Below are positions 42,187 to 54,915 of a DNA stretch of 64,000 nt, one piece after another (position 1 is the first letter of the stretch; the number at the start of each line of letters is the position of its first letter). The stretch is taken from assembly GCA_027482185.1 (NCBI GenBank), contig JAIXWF010000013.1, positions 1,302,001-1,366,000 on the forward strand. Direction: 5' to 3'. The notes under the pieces were generated by a model. The model had not been told where the DNA came from, did not search any database, and worked only from the letters and a program-made list of their open reading frames with translations. This stretch comes from Opitutaceae bacterium. Its GTDB lineage: Bacteria; Verrucomicrobiota; Verrucomicrobiia; Opitutales; Opitutaceae. The translations under genes and the position numbers were made by a program.

Positions 42187-45111
42187 ATGCGCCGCCGTTC
42201 CCTCGGGCTGTTCGTCGCCGCGATCTTGCCGTATCTGGCATTTGGTTACAAGGAAGTGCCGCCGCCGGAGAAGGTCGTGCTGCCGCCGGCGCTCGGTCCC
42301 GCGGAATCGCTGGCGGCCATCCGCGTGCCCGCCGGGTTCACGGTCGAACTGGTGGCCGCGGAGCCGCTGGTCATGGACCCGATCGAAATGGCCTGGGGCG
42401 CGGACGGCCGGCTTTGGGTCGTGGAAATGGCGGACTATCCCAAGGGGATCGACGGCCGCGGCCAGCCCGGGGGGCGGATCCGGTTTCTCGAATCGACGCG
42501 CGGCGACGGGCGCTACGACCGCAGCACGCTGTTTGCGGACGGGCTGAAATCGCCGACGGCGGTGTTTCCTTGGCGCGACGGCGTCATTGTCGTGTCGGTG
42601 CCGAACATCCTTTTCCTCCGCGACACGGACGGCGACGGCCGCGCCGACGCGACCGAGGTGCTTTACCGCGGCTTGGCCGAAGGCAACGAGCAGCACTTGG
42701 CCAACGGGCTGGTCTGGTCGCTCGACGGCTGGCTGCATCTCGCCGACGGCGACAGCGGCGGGAAAGTGCAGTCCGCGAAGACCGGAAAAACGGTCGATCT
42801 CGGCCGGCGCGATTTCCGCATCCAGCCGGAGAGCGGGGACATCGAGGTGCTGACGGGCATGTCGCAGTACGGCCGCACGCGCGACGACTGGGGCAATTGG
42901 TTCGGCGGCAACAATTCGAATCCGCTGTGGCACTACGCGATCGAGGAGCACTACCTGCGCCGCAATCCGCATCTGGTTCCGCCGAACGCCTTCGTGACGG
43001 TCGGCAAAGTCGCAGGCGCGGCGCGGATCTACCCGGCGAGCCGCACGCTGGCGCGGTTCAACGATCCGCACGGTTTCAACCACTTCACCTCGGCCTGCGG
43101 CATAGCGATCTACCGCGACGATTTCCTCGGGGCGGAGTTCGCGGGCAACGCCTTCATCTGCGAGCCCGTGCACAATCTGGTGCACCGCCAGGTGGTGCGC
43201 CCGGCGGGCACGACCTTCGCGAGCGAGCGCGCGCCGGGCGAGCAGGAGTCGGAATTTTTCGCCTCGTCCGACAATTGGTCGCGGTTCGTCGCGGCGCGGA
43301 CGGGGCCGGACGGAGCGCTCTACATCGCCGACATGTACCGGCTCGTGATCGAGCACCCGACCTGGATCCCGGCGGCCTGGCAGAAGGAGCTCGGCGACCT
43401 GCGGGCGGGCGCGGACAAGGGCCGGATCTACCGCGTGCGTCCGGCGGGCGCGGCGTCGCGTCCGGTGCCGCGCCTCGACCGCGCCGACGCGGCCGGACTG
43501 ATAGCGGCGCTGGAGAGTCCCTCGGGGACGGTGCGCGATCTCGCGCAGCAGCAACTGGCGTGGCGACGGCCCGAGGGCGCCGCGCCACTGTTGCGGAAAC
43601 TGGCCGCAAACGCGACGCGGCCGGCCACGCGCGCGCAGGCGCTGTGGAGCCTGCGCACGATGGACGCGCTCGCGGTGGCAGACGTGCGGGCGGCCGTGCG
43701 CGATCCCGATGCGGCGGTGCGTCGGCAAGCGGTGCGGTTGGCGGAAGAGTTTGCGGCGGCGGAGCCGGGTCTGGTCGACGCCGTGATCACGTTGGCCGGC
43801 GACGCCGACGCGGCGGTGCGATTGCAGGTGGCGTTTTCTCTCGGGGCCTGGCGCGACGAGGCGCGGGTGGGGGCGACGCTCGCGAAATTGGTGCTGGAGA
43901 ACAGCGATGCGTTCGTGCGGGCGGCGGCCTTCAGTTCTGCGTTGCCGCAGGCGGAGGCTATGTTGGCGGCCTTGCAGGCGACTCCGGGCGTGCCGGCGGC
44001 GCTGCTGGTCGAGGCGGCGGCGGTGACGGAGAACAGCCGCGCGCTCGCGGGTTTGCTGGAGAATGTGGCGTCGCGGCGGGCGGCCGCGGATCTGCCGGCG
44101 GCGCTGGCGTCGCTCGGGCAATTGCTCGATTGGCTGCAGCGGAACCAGAAATCGCTGGCGCAATTGCAGCGTTTGGCCGATGCGCCGATGCAGCGGGCCC
44201 TGCAGGCGACGGATCTGCTGTTTGCGGACGCGCGCCGCGCGGCGGCGGACACGGCGGCGCCGGCGCAGGTGCGCACGGCGGCGGTGCGCGTGCTGGGCCG
44301 GGACCGCCGCGGGCAGGCGGAGGATTTTGGGCTGTTGGCAACGCTGCTCGGTCCGACGGTTCCGGAGGAGCTGCGGCTCGCGACGGTGGCGGCGTTCGGG
44401 AAAATCAACCGCAGCGAAGTGCCGGAACTGCTCTTGAAGGGCTGGGCCGGATACGGCCGTGCCCTGCGCGCGGCGGTGGTCGAGACGGTGACGAGCCGGC
44501 CGGCGTGGACGCAGGCGTTCTTGGCGGCCGCGGAGGCGGATCCGGCGCTGGCGGCCCAGGTCGAAGCGGGCGCGCGGCAGCGGCTGATGTACCACATCGA
44601 CGCGCGCATCGCGGACCGCGCGGTGAAGGTATTCGCGAGCGGACAGGACCGGAACCGGCAGGCGCTGATCGACCGGATGTTGGCGGCGGTGACGGGAAGG
44701 ACAGGGGACCGTACGAAGGGCGCGGCGGTGTTTGCGCAGAGTTGCCAGAGTTGCCACAGCTTCGGGCGGGCCGGCGGCGGCGCGCTCGGGCCGGACCTTG
44801 CCGTGGTGAAGGACCGCTCTGCGCCGTACCTCGTGACGCATATCCTCGATCCAAACCGCGCGGTGGAGGACCGGTATTTGATGCGCGCGGCGACCTTGCA
44901 GGATGGACGTTCGCTGGCGGGCATGCTCGTGGGCGAGTCGACCAACAGCCTGGTGTTGCGCGGACTCGACGGCACCGAGCACACGATTTTGCGGCAGGAT
45001 CTGAAACTGTTTGTCAGCTCGGAGCGCTCGTTGATGCCGGAAGGGCTCGAAGCGGCGCTGGATGAAACGGCGATGGCGGACTTGATCGCTTACCTCGGCG
45101 GGAATCCGTGA
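42187..45111 (+). CDS. PVC-type heme-binding dehydrogenase with HEAT repeats and cytochrome c domain
   Basis: 974 residues with a signal (MRRRSLGLFVAAILPYLAFG). Residues about 40-420 form a DUF7133/PVC-dehydrogenase beta-propeller (VELVAAEPLVMDPIEMAWGADG). A HEAT-repeat region runs to about 840. Near residue 853 is a heme c motif, CQSCHSFGRAGG, and the downstream methionine of a cytochrome c domain. This architecture is typical of Planctomycetes and Verrucomicrobia. It probably oxidises a sugar or alcohol in the periplasm and passes electrons to cytochromes. The operon partner is the ceramidase-like gene. Confidence 0.9.
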   Translation: MRRRSLGLFVAAILPYLAFGYKEVPPPEKVVLPPALGPAESLAAIRVPAGFTVELVAAEPLVMDPIEMAWGADGRLWVVEMADYPKGIDGRGQPGGRIRFLESTRGDGRYDRSTLFADGLKSPTAVFPWRDGVIVVSVPNILFLRDTDGDGRADATEVLYRGLAEGNEQHLANGLVWSLDGWLHLADGDSGGKVQSAKTGKTVDLGRRDFRIQPESGDIEVLTGMSQYGRTRDDWGNWFGGNNSNPLWHYAIEEHYLRRNPHLVPPNAFVTVGKVAGAARIYPASRTLARFNDPHGFNHFTSACGIAIYRDDFLGAEFAGNAFICEPVHNLVHRQVVRPAGTTFASERAPGEQESEFFASSDNWSRFVAARTGPDGALYIADMYRLVIEHPTWIPAAWQKELGDLRAGADKGRIYRVRPAGAASRPVPRLDRADAAGLIAALESPSGTVRDLAQQQLAWRRPEGAAPLLRKLAANATRPATRAQALWSLRTMDALAVADVRAAVRDPDAAVRRQAVRLAEEFAAAEPGLVDAVITLAGDADAAVRLQVAFSLGAWRDEARVGATLAKLVLENSDAFVRAAAFSSALPQAEAMLAALQATPGVPAALLVEAAAVTENSRALAGLLENVASRRAAADLPAALASLGQLLDWLQRNQKSLAQLQRLADAPMQRALQATDLLFADARRAAADTAAPAQVRTAAVRVLGRDRRGQAEDFGLLATLLGPTVPEELRLATVAAFGKINRSEVPELLLKGWAGYGRALRAAVVETVTSRPAWTQAFLAAAEADPALAAQVEAGARQRLMYHIDARIADRAVKVFASGQDRNRQALIDRMLAAVTGRTGDRTKGAAVFAQSCQSCHSFGRAGGGALGPDLAVVKDRSAPYLVTHILDPNRAVEDRYLMRAATLQDGRSLAGMLVGESTNSLVLRGLDGTEHTILRQDLKLFVSSERSLMPEGLEAALDETAMADLIAYLGGNP

Positions 45112-45118
45112 AAACAGT

Positions 45119-45366
45119 TAACCACTGATGTTCACTGATGGGCACTGATTCAGACGAGGGAGTCGGGGGCGGTTTCCCGATTCCGAATCAGTGGAGATCA
45201 GTGGAATTAAGTGGTTTCTTCCAGGGGTGTTTCGGTCGCTGAACGTCGGCTAAAGTCTCGGAAAGGTGAACCACTGATGGACACTGATGGGCGCTGATGC
45301 AGACGGACGAGAGGATTCCGATCCATTGGTTCCGGATCAGTGGCAATCAGTGTTTGTCAGTGGTTC
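45119..45366. repeat. Two tandem CCACTGATG-type inverted repeat elements
   Basis: Copy 1 spans about 45119-45218 and copy 2 about 45267-45366. Each has left words ACCACTGATG, CACTGATGGGC, CTGAT and right words ATCAGTGG, ATCAGTG, AGTGGTT, the reverse complement. The stretch lies between the convergent PVC-cytochrome and tyrS genes, beginning 8 bases after the stop of the former, so a transcription-termination role is plausible. Confidence 0.85.
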
Positions 45367-45393
45367 CTCTTCTTCCGAGGAACAGCCTGGGCG

Positions 45394-46674
45394 TCACACC
45401 AATTTCAATACGGCGTAGGTCCGCTTGCCTTTGCGGAGCAGAATGTAGTCGCCGAAGATGATGTCGGCCTCGGTGACGGCGCGGGCGATGTCGGCCGCCT
45501 TGACGTTGTTCACGTAGATGCCGCCGCCTTCGATGTCTTTCCGGGCCTGGCCCTTCGAGGGGGCGAGACCGGCGGCGACGAGAGCGTCGATGAGCGACGT
45601 GCCGGTGCCGGCGAGTTTGGCGCGTTCGAATTCCTTGTTGGGGACGTCGGCGACGATGTCCTGGAAATCCTCGGCGCCGAGGCCGTCGAGGCTGCCGCCG
45701 AAGAGCACGTCGGTGGCCTTGAGCGCGCCGGCGAGGCGGGCTTCGCCGTGGACGAGCTTGGTCATTTCGCGGGCGAGGGCTTTCTGCGCGGCGCGGGCGC
45801 CGGGGTTGGCCTTCAGCTCGTTTTCCAAAGCGGCGATTTCTTCCTGCGAGAGGAAGGTGAGCGTCTTGAGCAGTTTGACGACGTCGGCGTCGTCCGCGTT
45901 GACGAAGAATTGGTAGAAGCGGTACGGCGACGTGCGCTTCGGATCGAGCCACACGGTGCCGGTGGCGGTTTTGCCGTACTTCGAACCGTCGGCCTTGGTC
46001 AGCAGCGGGAAGACGAGGCCCCAGACGGTGGCGCCGAGTTTCTTGCGCGTGAGTTCGGTGCCGACGGTGATGTTGCCCCACTGGTCGGTGGCGCCGATCT
46101 GGAGCTCGCAGTTGTAGGCTTTGCGCAGGTGGCAGAAATCGAAGCCCTGGAGCAGCATGTAGCTGAACTCCGTGTAGCTGATGCCGGCCTCGCGGTCCTC
46201 CATGCGGGAGCGCACGGAGTCCTTCGCGATCATGGAATTGACGGTGACGAATTTGCCGACGTCGCGGAGGAATTCGAGAAACGTGACCGGGCCGGTCCAG
46301 TCGTGGTTGTTGACGAGGCGGGCGGGGTTGGCCGGGGCGTCGAAGTCGAGGAACTTGGTCAGCTGGACCTTGATGTGGGCGATGTTGTGCTCGACCTGCT
46401 CGGGCGTCTGGAGATTGCGTTCGGCGGATTTGCCGGAGGGGTCGCCGACCATGCCGGTGGCGCCGCCGGCGAGGGCGATGGGGTGGTGGCCCTGCAATTG
46501 GAAGCGGCGGAGGGCGAGCAGCGGGACGAGGTTGCCGACGTGGAGCGAGTCGGCGGTCGGGTCGAAGCCGCAGTACAGCGTCACCGGGCCTTGGGCGATG
46601 CGCTGCGCGAGCGCGTCGGGGTCGGTGCAGTCGGCCAGGAGGCCGCGCCAGCGGAGTTCTTCGAGGATGTTCAT
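45394..46674 (-). CDS. tyrS: Tyrosine-tRNA ligase
   Basis: 426 residues. Class I synthetase with the HIGH-type motif FDPTADSLHVGNLVPLL near residue 40. YTEFSYMLLQGFDF and QIGATDQWGNI form the tyrosine-specific core. The KMSKS-type motif is DGSKYGKTATG, and the S4 RNA-binding domain forms the C-terminus (GGGIYVNNVKAADIARAV). It charges tRNA-Tyr in the cytoplasm. Its start lies about 190 bases from the peroxiredoxin start on the opposite strand. Confidence 0.95.
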   Translation of the reverse strand: MNILEELRWRGLLADCTDPDALAQRIAQGPVTLYCGFDPTADSLHVGNLVPLLALRRFQLQGHHPIALAGGATGMVGDPSGKSAERNLQTPEQVEHNIAHIKVQLTKFLDFDAPANPARLVNNHDWTGPVTFLEFLRDVGKFVTVNSMIAKDSVRSRMEDREAGISYTEFSYMLLQGFDFCHLRKAYNCELQIGATDQWGNITVGTELTRKKLGATVWGLVFPLLTKADGSKYGKTATGTVWLDPKRTSPYRFYQFFVNADDADVVKLLKTLTFLSQEEIAALENELKANPGARAAQKALAREMTKLVHGEARLAGALKATDVLFGGSLDGLGAEDFQDIVADVPNKEFERAKLAGTGTSLIDALVAAGLAPSKGQARKDIEGGGIYVNNVKAADIARAVTEADIIFGDYILLRKGKRTYAVLKLV

Positions 46675-46862
46675 GACGGGAACGCGGATTGAACGCGGCG
46701 GGGCCGGCGGCGCGCAAGAGCGTTTCTAATGGGCCGGAGCGGGAAAACAGAAACGGCGCTGCTACCCGGAAAAACGATTTGCGGCGGTCCGGTGCGCACC
46801 TCAACGTCGCTCTTCCGTGCCGCGGAACTCCCCGCCGGCCGGGCCAACCTCCTCCTCCTCCC

Positions 46863-47336
46863 ATGCCTATCGCTGTCGGTACCAAAGCCCCGGATTTCAC
46901 CCTCAAGACCAAGGCCGCGGACGGCCTCAAGGACGTCAAGCTGAGCGACCACGCCGGCAAGAACCAGGTCGTGCTGCTCTTCGTGCCCGCCGCGTTCACC
47001 GGCGTTTGCACGCAGGAACTCTGCGACCAGACCGGCGGCCTCGGCGAGTACGAGAAGCTCGGCGCCGTCGTTTACGGCATCAGCGTCGACAACGCTTTCT
47101 CCCAGGAAGCCTGGGCCAAGCAGGCCAAGATCGGCATCACGCTCCTCTCCGACCTCAACAAGACCGTCACCAAGGCCTACGACGTCGTGTTCCCGAACCT
47201 CGCCGGCATCGGCGACACGTCGGCCCGCGCGGCGTTCGTGATCGGCAAGGACGGCGTGGTGAAGTACGCCGAGCAGACGCCGACCCCGAAGGACCTGCCG
47301 AACTTCGCCGCCGTCAAGGCCGCGCTCGCCGGCTGA
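46863..47336 (+). CDS. Peroxiredoxin (AhpE/Prx5-like)
   Basis: 157 residues from the ATG at 46863. The upstream in-frame sequence is low in coding character, so this start is preferred. The peroxidatic cysteine is in [17 protein letters not shown]. Another cysteine lies four residues later. The fold ends APTP-like with VKAALAG. It reduces peroxides in the cytoplasm, likely with thioredoxin or glutathione-type reductants. A strong terminator hairpin follows at 47353. Confidence 0.9.
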   Translation: MPIAVGTKAPDFTLKTKAADGLKDVKLSDHAGKNQVVLLFVPAAFTGVCTQELCDQTGGLGEYEKLGAVVYGISVDNAFSQEAWAKQAKIGITLLSDLNKTVTKAYDVVFPNLAGIGDTSARAAFVIGKDGVVKYAEQTPTPKDLPNFAAVKAALAG

Positions 47337-47352
47337 GTCTTCCCGAAATCCA

Positions 47353-47390
47353 GGGCCGCGCCGGTCGAACCGGCCGGCCCTTGTTGTTTC
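47353..47390 (+). terminator. Rho-independent terminator after peroxiredoxin gene
   Basis: GGGCCGCGCCGGT and ACCGGCCGGCCC form a 12-base-pair stem with one bulged C and a short CGA loop, followed by TTGTTGTTT. The geometry and GC content fit an intrinsic terminator, separating the gene from acnA. Confidence 0.8.
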
Positions 47391-47419
47391 CCTGTTTTCC
47401 GACCACCGCCTTTTCTCCG

Positions 47420-50107
<2,688 letters not shown>

Positions 50108-50277
50108 GCGGGCGCGGCCAGGACCGGACCGGCGCGGGATGAAACCGCGGCCGGTTCCGGCGCCGTGCCATTTGCCGAAAACTTCTTCCCTTGTCGTTGG
50201 GCCCGGGGCATCTGAGCTTCCGGGTCCGGCGGCGACGCTTCAGCCCCAGCCTGTTCGAGCCGAAGTAAATTACCTGC

Positions 50278-50799
50278 ATGCCCGATTCGGTCAGCCAACC
50301 CGTTTTCCTGGTCGATCCGTCGTCCGATCCCGTGAGGGTGCGGATCGAAGGCCGCGCTTCGTTCCAGAACAGCGGCTGCTTGCGCGATTTCTTCACCGCG
50401 TTGACGGCCCAGGGGCGGACGCAGTTCGTCTTGGATTTCCGGAACTGCGGGGGGATGGACAGCACCTTCCTCGGCGTGCTGGCCGGCGCGGCCATCGAGC
50501 TGCGCAAAGTGAAGCAGCCGGCGAGCCTCAAGGTCACGAATCTCACGACCCGCAACCTCGAGCTGATGCGCAACCTCGGGTTGCACCGCCTGGTGACGAT
50601 CGAGACAGCGCCCGCGGCCCCGGCGGCGGCGTCCGCGGCCCCGGCCGCCGCGCCGCTGAACTGCGCGCCGCAGACGGAGCTGGAGAGCGCCCGCATGGTG
50701 CTCGAGGCCCACGAGACGCTGGTGGCCGCCGACGAGGCGAACCGCGCCAAGTTCGAGGACGTGATCACGTTTCTGCGCAACCGGCTCGAGCAAGCCTGA
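50278..50799 (+). CDS. STAS-domain protein (anti-anti-sigma-like)
   Basis: 173 residues. The STAS core runs from the N-terminus to about residue 105: VRIEGRASFQNSGCL, then FVLDFRNCGGMDSTFLGVLAG with a phosphorylatable-type serine in the D-S-T motif. The C-terminal tail is Ala-rich, then helical (TELESARMVLEAHETLVAADE). STAS proteins of this kind control sigma factors through anti-sigma kinases. No kinase (RsbW-like) gene is adjacent. The GAP of 170 bases upstream after aconitase contains an imperfect GC hairpin without a T-run. Confidence 0.85.
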   Translation: MPDSVSQPVFLVDPSSDPVRVRIEGRASFQNSGCLRDFFTALTAQGRTQFVLDFRNCGGMDSTFLGVLAGAAIELRKVKQPASLKVTNLTTRNLELMRNLGLHRLVTIETAPAAPAAASAAPAAAPLNCAPQTELESARMVLEAHETLVAADEANRAKFEDVITFLRNRLEQA

Positions 50800-50802
50800 G
50801 AG

Positions 50803-50981
50803 ATAAAACCGGAATCCGGAAACCGGAGACCGGAATCGGAAAACGCAAATCGGCCGGCGAAGGCCATGCCGGATTCCAGTCCTGTTAATCCTCCGGCTCG
50901 GTTCCTGTATATCCTGTCCCCGGGTTCGGCCGGTTTGCTCGGCGGCAATTCGCATTCCGCAATCCGCGATCCGCAATTGGC
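50803..50981. repeat. GGAAACCGGA words and GCAATTCGCATTCCGCAATCC palindrome
   Basis: Words ATAAAACCGGAATCCGGAAA and CCGGAGACCGGAATCGG start 4 bases after the STAS stop (50803-50845) and belong to the 18991-19169 family. A second element at 50943-50981 reads GGCAATTCGCATTCCGC and ends CGATCCGCAATTGGC, palindromic at its ends. Both lie in the 238-base gap upstream of trpB. Confidence 0.7.
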
Positions 50982-51037
50982 CAGCGCGCACGCCGCACTT
51001 GCTTCGCAACCGCGGCTGCTCTCACTCTTCGGCTTCT

Positions 51038-52261
<1,224 letters not shown>

Positions 52262-52292
52262 GCGGGCGGGCGCGGCGGCCGCGCGACGCCCG

Positions 52293-52398
52293 GGTTGAAA
52301 GGTGAAAGTTGAGAGTTGAAAGCCGGACTTGGGTCGCGAAATCGACCCCGAGTGTCCGGTCTGCCAACTCCAAACCCCAAACCCAAAACGCCAAACCG
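52293..52398. repeat. Composite GTTGAAAG / CCAACTCC repeat after trpB
   Basis: GGGTTGAAAGGTGAAAG and AGTTGAGAGTTGAAAGCC at 52293-52326, then CCAACTCCAAACCCCAAACC at 52363-52382 and similar words to 52398. Same two-arm composition and order as 34185-34334. Confidence 0.7.
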
Positions 52399-52485
52399 CG
52401 CCGCAGCGCGCCGCGCTATCGCGGCGCGATGCGGCGTTGACCCGGGCGGGCCGGCGTTTTCAGCTCGGCGTTCTTTTCCGAACCC

Positions 52486-53583
52486 ATGAGCCTCCAAATC
52501 AAACCCGCCAAGTCGGTCGCCTTCGACCAGATTTCCCTCGGTGAAGTGATGCTTCGCCTCGATCCCGGTGAGGGCCGGATTCGCACGGCCCGCGAATTCA
52601 AGGTCTGGGAAGGCGGCGGCGAGTACAATACCTCGCGCGGCCTGCGCAAATGCTTCGGTTACAAGACGGCCGTCGCCACGGCCTTCGTCGACAACGAGGT
52701 GGGCCACCTCGTCGAGGACTTCATCATGCAGGGCGGCGTCGCCACCGACTTCATCAAGTGGCGCGAGGACGACGGCATCGGCCGCAACGTCCGCAACGGC
52801 CTCAACTTCACCGAGCGCGGCTTCGGCGTGCGCGGCGCCGTCGGCAATCCCGACCGCGGCAACACGGCGGCCTCGCAGCTCAAGCCGGGCGACTTCGATT
52901 GGGACCACATCTTCGGCAAGCTCGGCGTGCGCTGGTTCCACACCGGCGGCATCTTCGCCGCGCTCTCGGCGTCGACGGCGGAGCTGACGGTCGAGGCGGT
53001 CAAGGCCGCGAACAAGCACGGCACGATCGTTTCCTACGACCTCAACTACCGTCCCTCGCTCTGGAAGACCATCGGCGGCCTCAAGAAGGCCCAGGAGGTC
53101 AACCGCGAGATCGCGAAGTACGTCGACGTCATGATCGGCAACGAGGAAGACTTCACGGCTTCGCTCGGCTTCGAGGTCAAGGGCGCCGACCACAACCTGA
53201 GCCACATCGAGACGGATGCGTTCAAGGCGATGATCGAGACGGCGGTGAAGGAGTTCAAAAACTTCAAGGTCGCGGCCACGACGCTGCGCCGCGTGATCAC
53301 GGCGACGAAGAACGACTGGAGCGCCATCCTCTGGCACGACGGCAAGTTCTACGAGAGCCGCAAGTACCCGGAGCTCGAGATCCTCGACCGCGTCGGCGGC
53401 GGCGACAGCTTCGCGAGCGGCCTGCAGTTCGGTTTCCTCGAGTTCAACGACGCGCAGAAGGCGGTCGAGTACGGCGCGGCCCACGGCGCGCTGGCTTCGA
53501 CCACGCCCGGCGACACCTCGATGGCGACCCGCAAGGAAGTCGAGAAGCAGATCGGCGGCGGCGGCGCCCGCGTGGTCCGCTGA
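52486..53583 (+). CDS. PfkB-family sugar kinase (2-keto-3-deoxygluconate kinase-like)
   Basis: 365 residues. N-terminal SLGEVMLRLDPGEGRIRTA and GGGEYNTSRGLRKC are the PfkB substrate motif 1. The C-terminal active site LDRVGGGDSFASGLQFG holds the catalytic Asp in G-G-D-S-F. KDG kinases and related sugar kinases share this pattern. A carbohydrate-rich genome fits KDG kinase, but fructokinase- or ribokinase-like activity is possible. Cytoplasmic. TTGACC at 52437-52442 may be its -35 box; a strong terminator follows at 53665. Confidence 0.87.
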   Translation: MSLQIKPAKSVAFDQISLGEVMLRLDPGEGRIRTAREFKVWEGGGEYNTSRGLRKCFGYKTAVATAFVDNEVGHLVEDFIMQGGVATDFIKWREDDGIGRNVRNGLNFTERGFGVRGAVGNPDRGNTAASQLKPGDFDWDHIFGKLGVRWFHTGGIFAALSASTAELTVEAVKAANKHGTIVSYDLNYRPSLWKTIGGLKKAQEVNREIAKYVDVMIGNEEDFTASLGFEVKGADHNLSHIETDAFKAMIETAVKEFKNFKVAATTLRRVITATKNDWSAILWHDGKFYESRKYPELEILDRVGGGDSFASGLQFGFLEFNDAQKAVEYGAAHGALASTTPGDTSMATRKEVEKQIGGGGARVVR

Positions 53584-53595
53584 GCCCCGGCGGGG

Positions 53596-53625
53596 AGTTG
53601 AAGGTTGAAAGCTGAGAGTTGAAGG
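53596..53625. repeat. GTTGAAGG-type short repeat after sugar kinase
   Basis: Words AGTTGAAGGTTGAAAGC and TGAGAGTTGAAGG follow the stop codon by 13 bases. Same family as 32684-32719. Confidence 0.65.
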
Positions 53626-53664
53626 AACGAGCCCGGTCCCCGAGGCGGCGATTTCCGTTCTTCC

Positions 53665-53692
53665 AAGGCGCCGTGCAAACGGCGCCTTTTTC
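53665..53692 (+). terminator. Rho-independent terminator after sugar kinase
   Basis: AAGGCGCCGT and ACGGCGCCTT form a perfect 10-base-pair stem with a GCAA loop, followed by TTTTTC (the last T's overlap the stem end). This is the best intrinsic terminator in the window. The whole gap 53584-54043 (460 bases) otherwise holds repeats; no gene is seen in it. Confidence 0.9.
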
Positions 53693-53711
53693 GTGGGCGG
53701 AGTTCGGCGTG

Positions 53712-53991
53712 GAGGACAGGAGGGACAGGAGGAAGGTGGCGGATGAACAGGAAGGAAGTGGGGCGGTGAAGAAGGGAAGGTTTGGGTCCTGTTCGTCCTG
53801 TCTCCGCATCCTGTCCGTCCTGTCTCGGGCTTGGAAATCCGGTGCGCCAGACGGGCCGGGTTGGGTTTCGGAAATGCTTCGTTGGGGACAGGAGGAACAG
53901 GAGGCGGAGACAGGATCGACCGGACGTGAATGCCCCGCGGTCCGGTCTCATCCCGGCTCGACCGTCCTGTCTTTCCTGTCCTCGGATAGGG
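53712..53991. repeat. GGACAGGAG / GTCCTGTC repeat cluster
   Basis: Words GAGGACAGGAGGGACAGG (from 53712), then GTCCTGTTCGTCCTGTC and ATCCTGTCCGTCCTGTC (53789-53832), GGGGACAGGAGGAACAGG (53894-53911) and CGTCCTGTCTTTCCTGTCC (53962-53980). At least two left/right arm pairs are interleaved. It fills the space upstream of the esterase gene at 54044. Confidence 0.75.
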
Positions 53992-54043
53992 GGCGGTGCA
54001 GGTTGAGGAAACGGAATCGCGGTCGGCGGCGTCTTGGGGCGGA

Positions 54044-54826
54044 ATGAAAACCAAGCTGCTCGGGTGGGTGTGCTGCTGGCTGGGGTGGACGGCGCTCGCA
54101 GATGCCGCGCCGGTCAAGCTGGAGTGGACGGTCGAGGGCGTGAAGCGCGAGGCCTTGGTCGCGTGGCCGGCCAAGGCGACGGGGGCCGCGCCGTTGGTCT
54201 TCGTGTTCCATGGGCATGGCGGTTCCATGCAGCAGGCGTCGCGCAGCCAGCCGGTGCACGAGCTCTGGCCGGAAGCGATCGTGGTTTATCCGCAGGGACT
54301 GCCGACGCCCGGCCCGTTGACGGATCCGGAGGGCAAGAAAGCCGGTTGGCAATTGGCCCGGGGCGGGCAGGGCGACCGCGATCTCGCGTTTTTCGATGCG
54401 ATGTTGGCCAGGTTGAAACAGGAGCGGCCCGTCGACGCGCGCCGGATCTATGCGACCGGGCATTCGAACGGCGGCGGCTTCACCTACCTGCTCTGGTCGG
54501 CGCGGCGCGAGGTATTCGCGGCGTTTGCGCCGTCGGCCGCCGTGTCCGGCCGCGAGGCGACGAACCTGCGGCCGGCGCCGGTCTTCCACGTCGCGGGCGA
54601 AAAAGACGAGTTGGTCAAATTCGCCTGGCAGGAACGCATGCTCGAGGCCGTGCGGCGCACGAACCAATGCGAAGCCAAAGGGACCAAGGCGGCCGACGGC
54701 ACCGTGACGTATGCGTCAAAGGTCGGTGCGCCCTTGGTGACCTACATCCATTCCGGCACGCACCGCTATCCGCCCGAAGCCACGAAGCTGATCGTCGCCT
54801 TCTTCAAAGCGCAGGTGCGGGGCTGA
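54044..54826 (+). CDS. Secreted PHB-depolymerase-like / LpqC-type esterase
   Basis: 260 residues from the ATG at 54044, giving the signal MKTKLLGWVCCWLGWTALADA. The alpha/beta-hydrolase core has VFVFHGHGGSMQQAS with the oxyanion motif. The nucleophile is ATGHSNGGGFTYLLW, and the terminal His lies in YIHSGTHRYPPEA. The LpqC/poly(3-hydroxybutyrate) depolymerase family also includes feruloyl and acetyl-xylan esterases; a polysaccharide esterase is more likely in this setting. A repeat overlaps its last codon. Confidence 0.82.
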   Translation: MKTKLLGWVCCWLGWTALADAAPVKLEWTVEGVKREALVAWPAKATGAAPLVFVFHGHGGSMQQASRSQPVHELWPEAIVVYPQGLPTPGPLTDPEGKKAGWQLARGGQGDRDLAFFDAMLARLKQERPVDARRIYATGHSNGGGFTYLLWSARREVFAAFAPSAAVSGREATNLRPAPVFHVAGEKDELVKFAWQERMLEAVRRTNQCEAKGTKAADGTVTYASKVGAPLVTYIHSGTHRYPPEATKLIVAFFKAQVRG

Positions 54827-54905
54827 GAGCTGTAAGCTTTAAGCGGTTAGCGGAAAGCGGTAAGCAAAAAGCTGGAGCCTGAAGGCTGAGCTCAACTCTC
54901 AATTT
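54825..54905. repeat. GCTGTAAGC / GGAAAGCGG word repeat ending in CAACTCTCAA
   Basis: Begins at the stop codon of the esterase with GAGAGCTGTAAGCTTTAAGC, then GCGGAAAGCGGTAAGC, then CTGAAGGCTGAGCTCAACTC. The last part belongs to the CTCAACTC family. No gene function is implied. Confidence 0.6.
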
Positions 54906-54915
54906 CCGCCGCAGC

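Noticed and set aside
45119-45366. Possible CRISPR array
   Set aside because: Word repeats are unequal in length, inverted, and without regular spacers; no cas genes are near.
50108-50277. A terminator after aconitase
   Set aside because: A GC-rich imperfect hairpin can be drawn near 50123-50165, but it is not followed by a T-run and has several mismatches.
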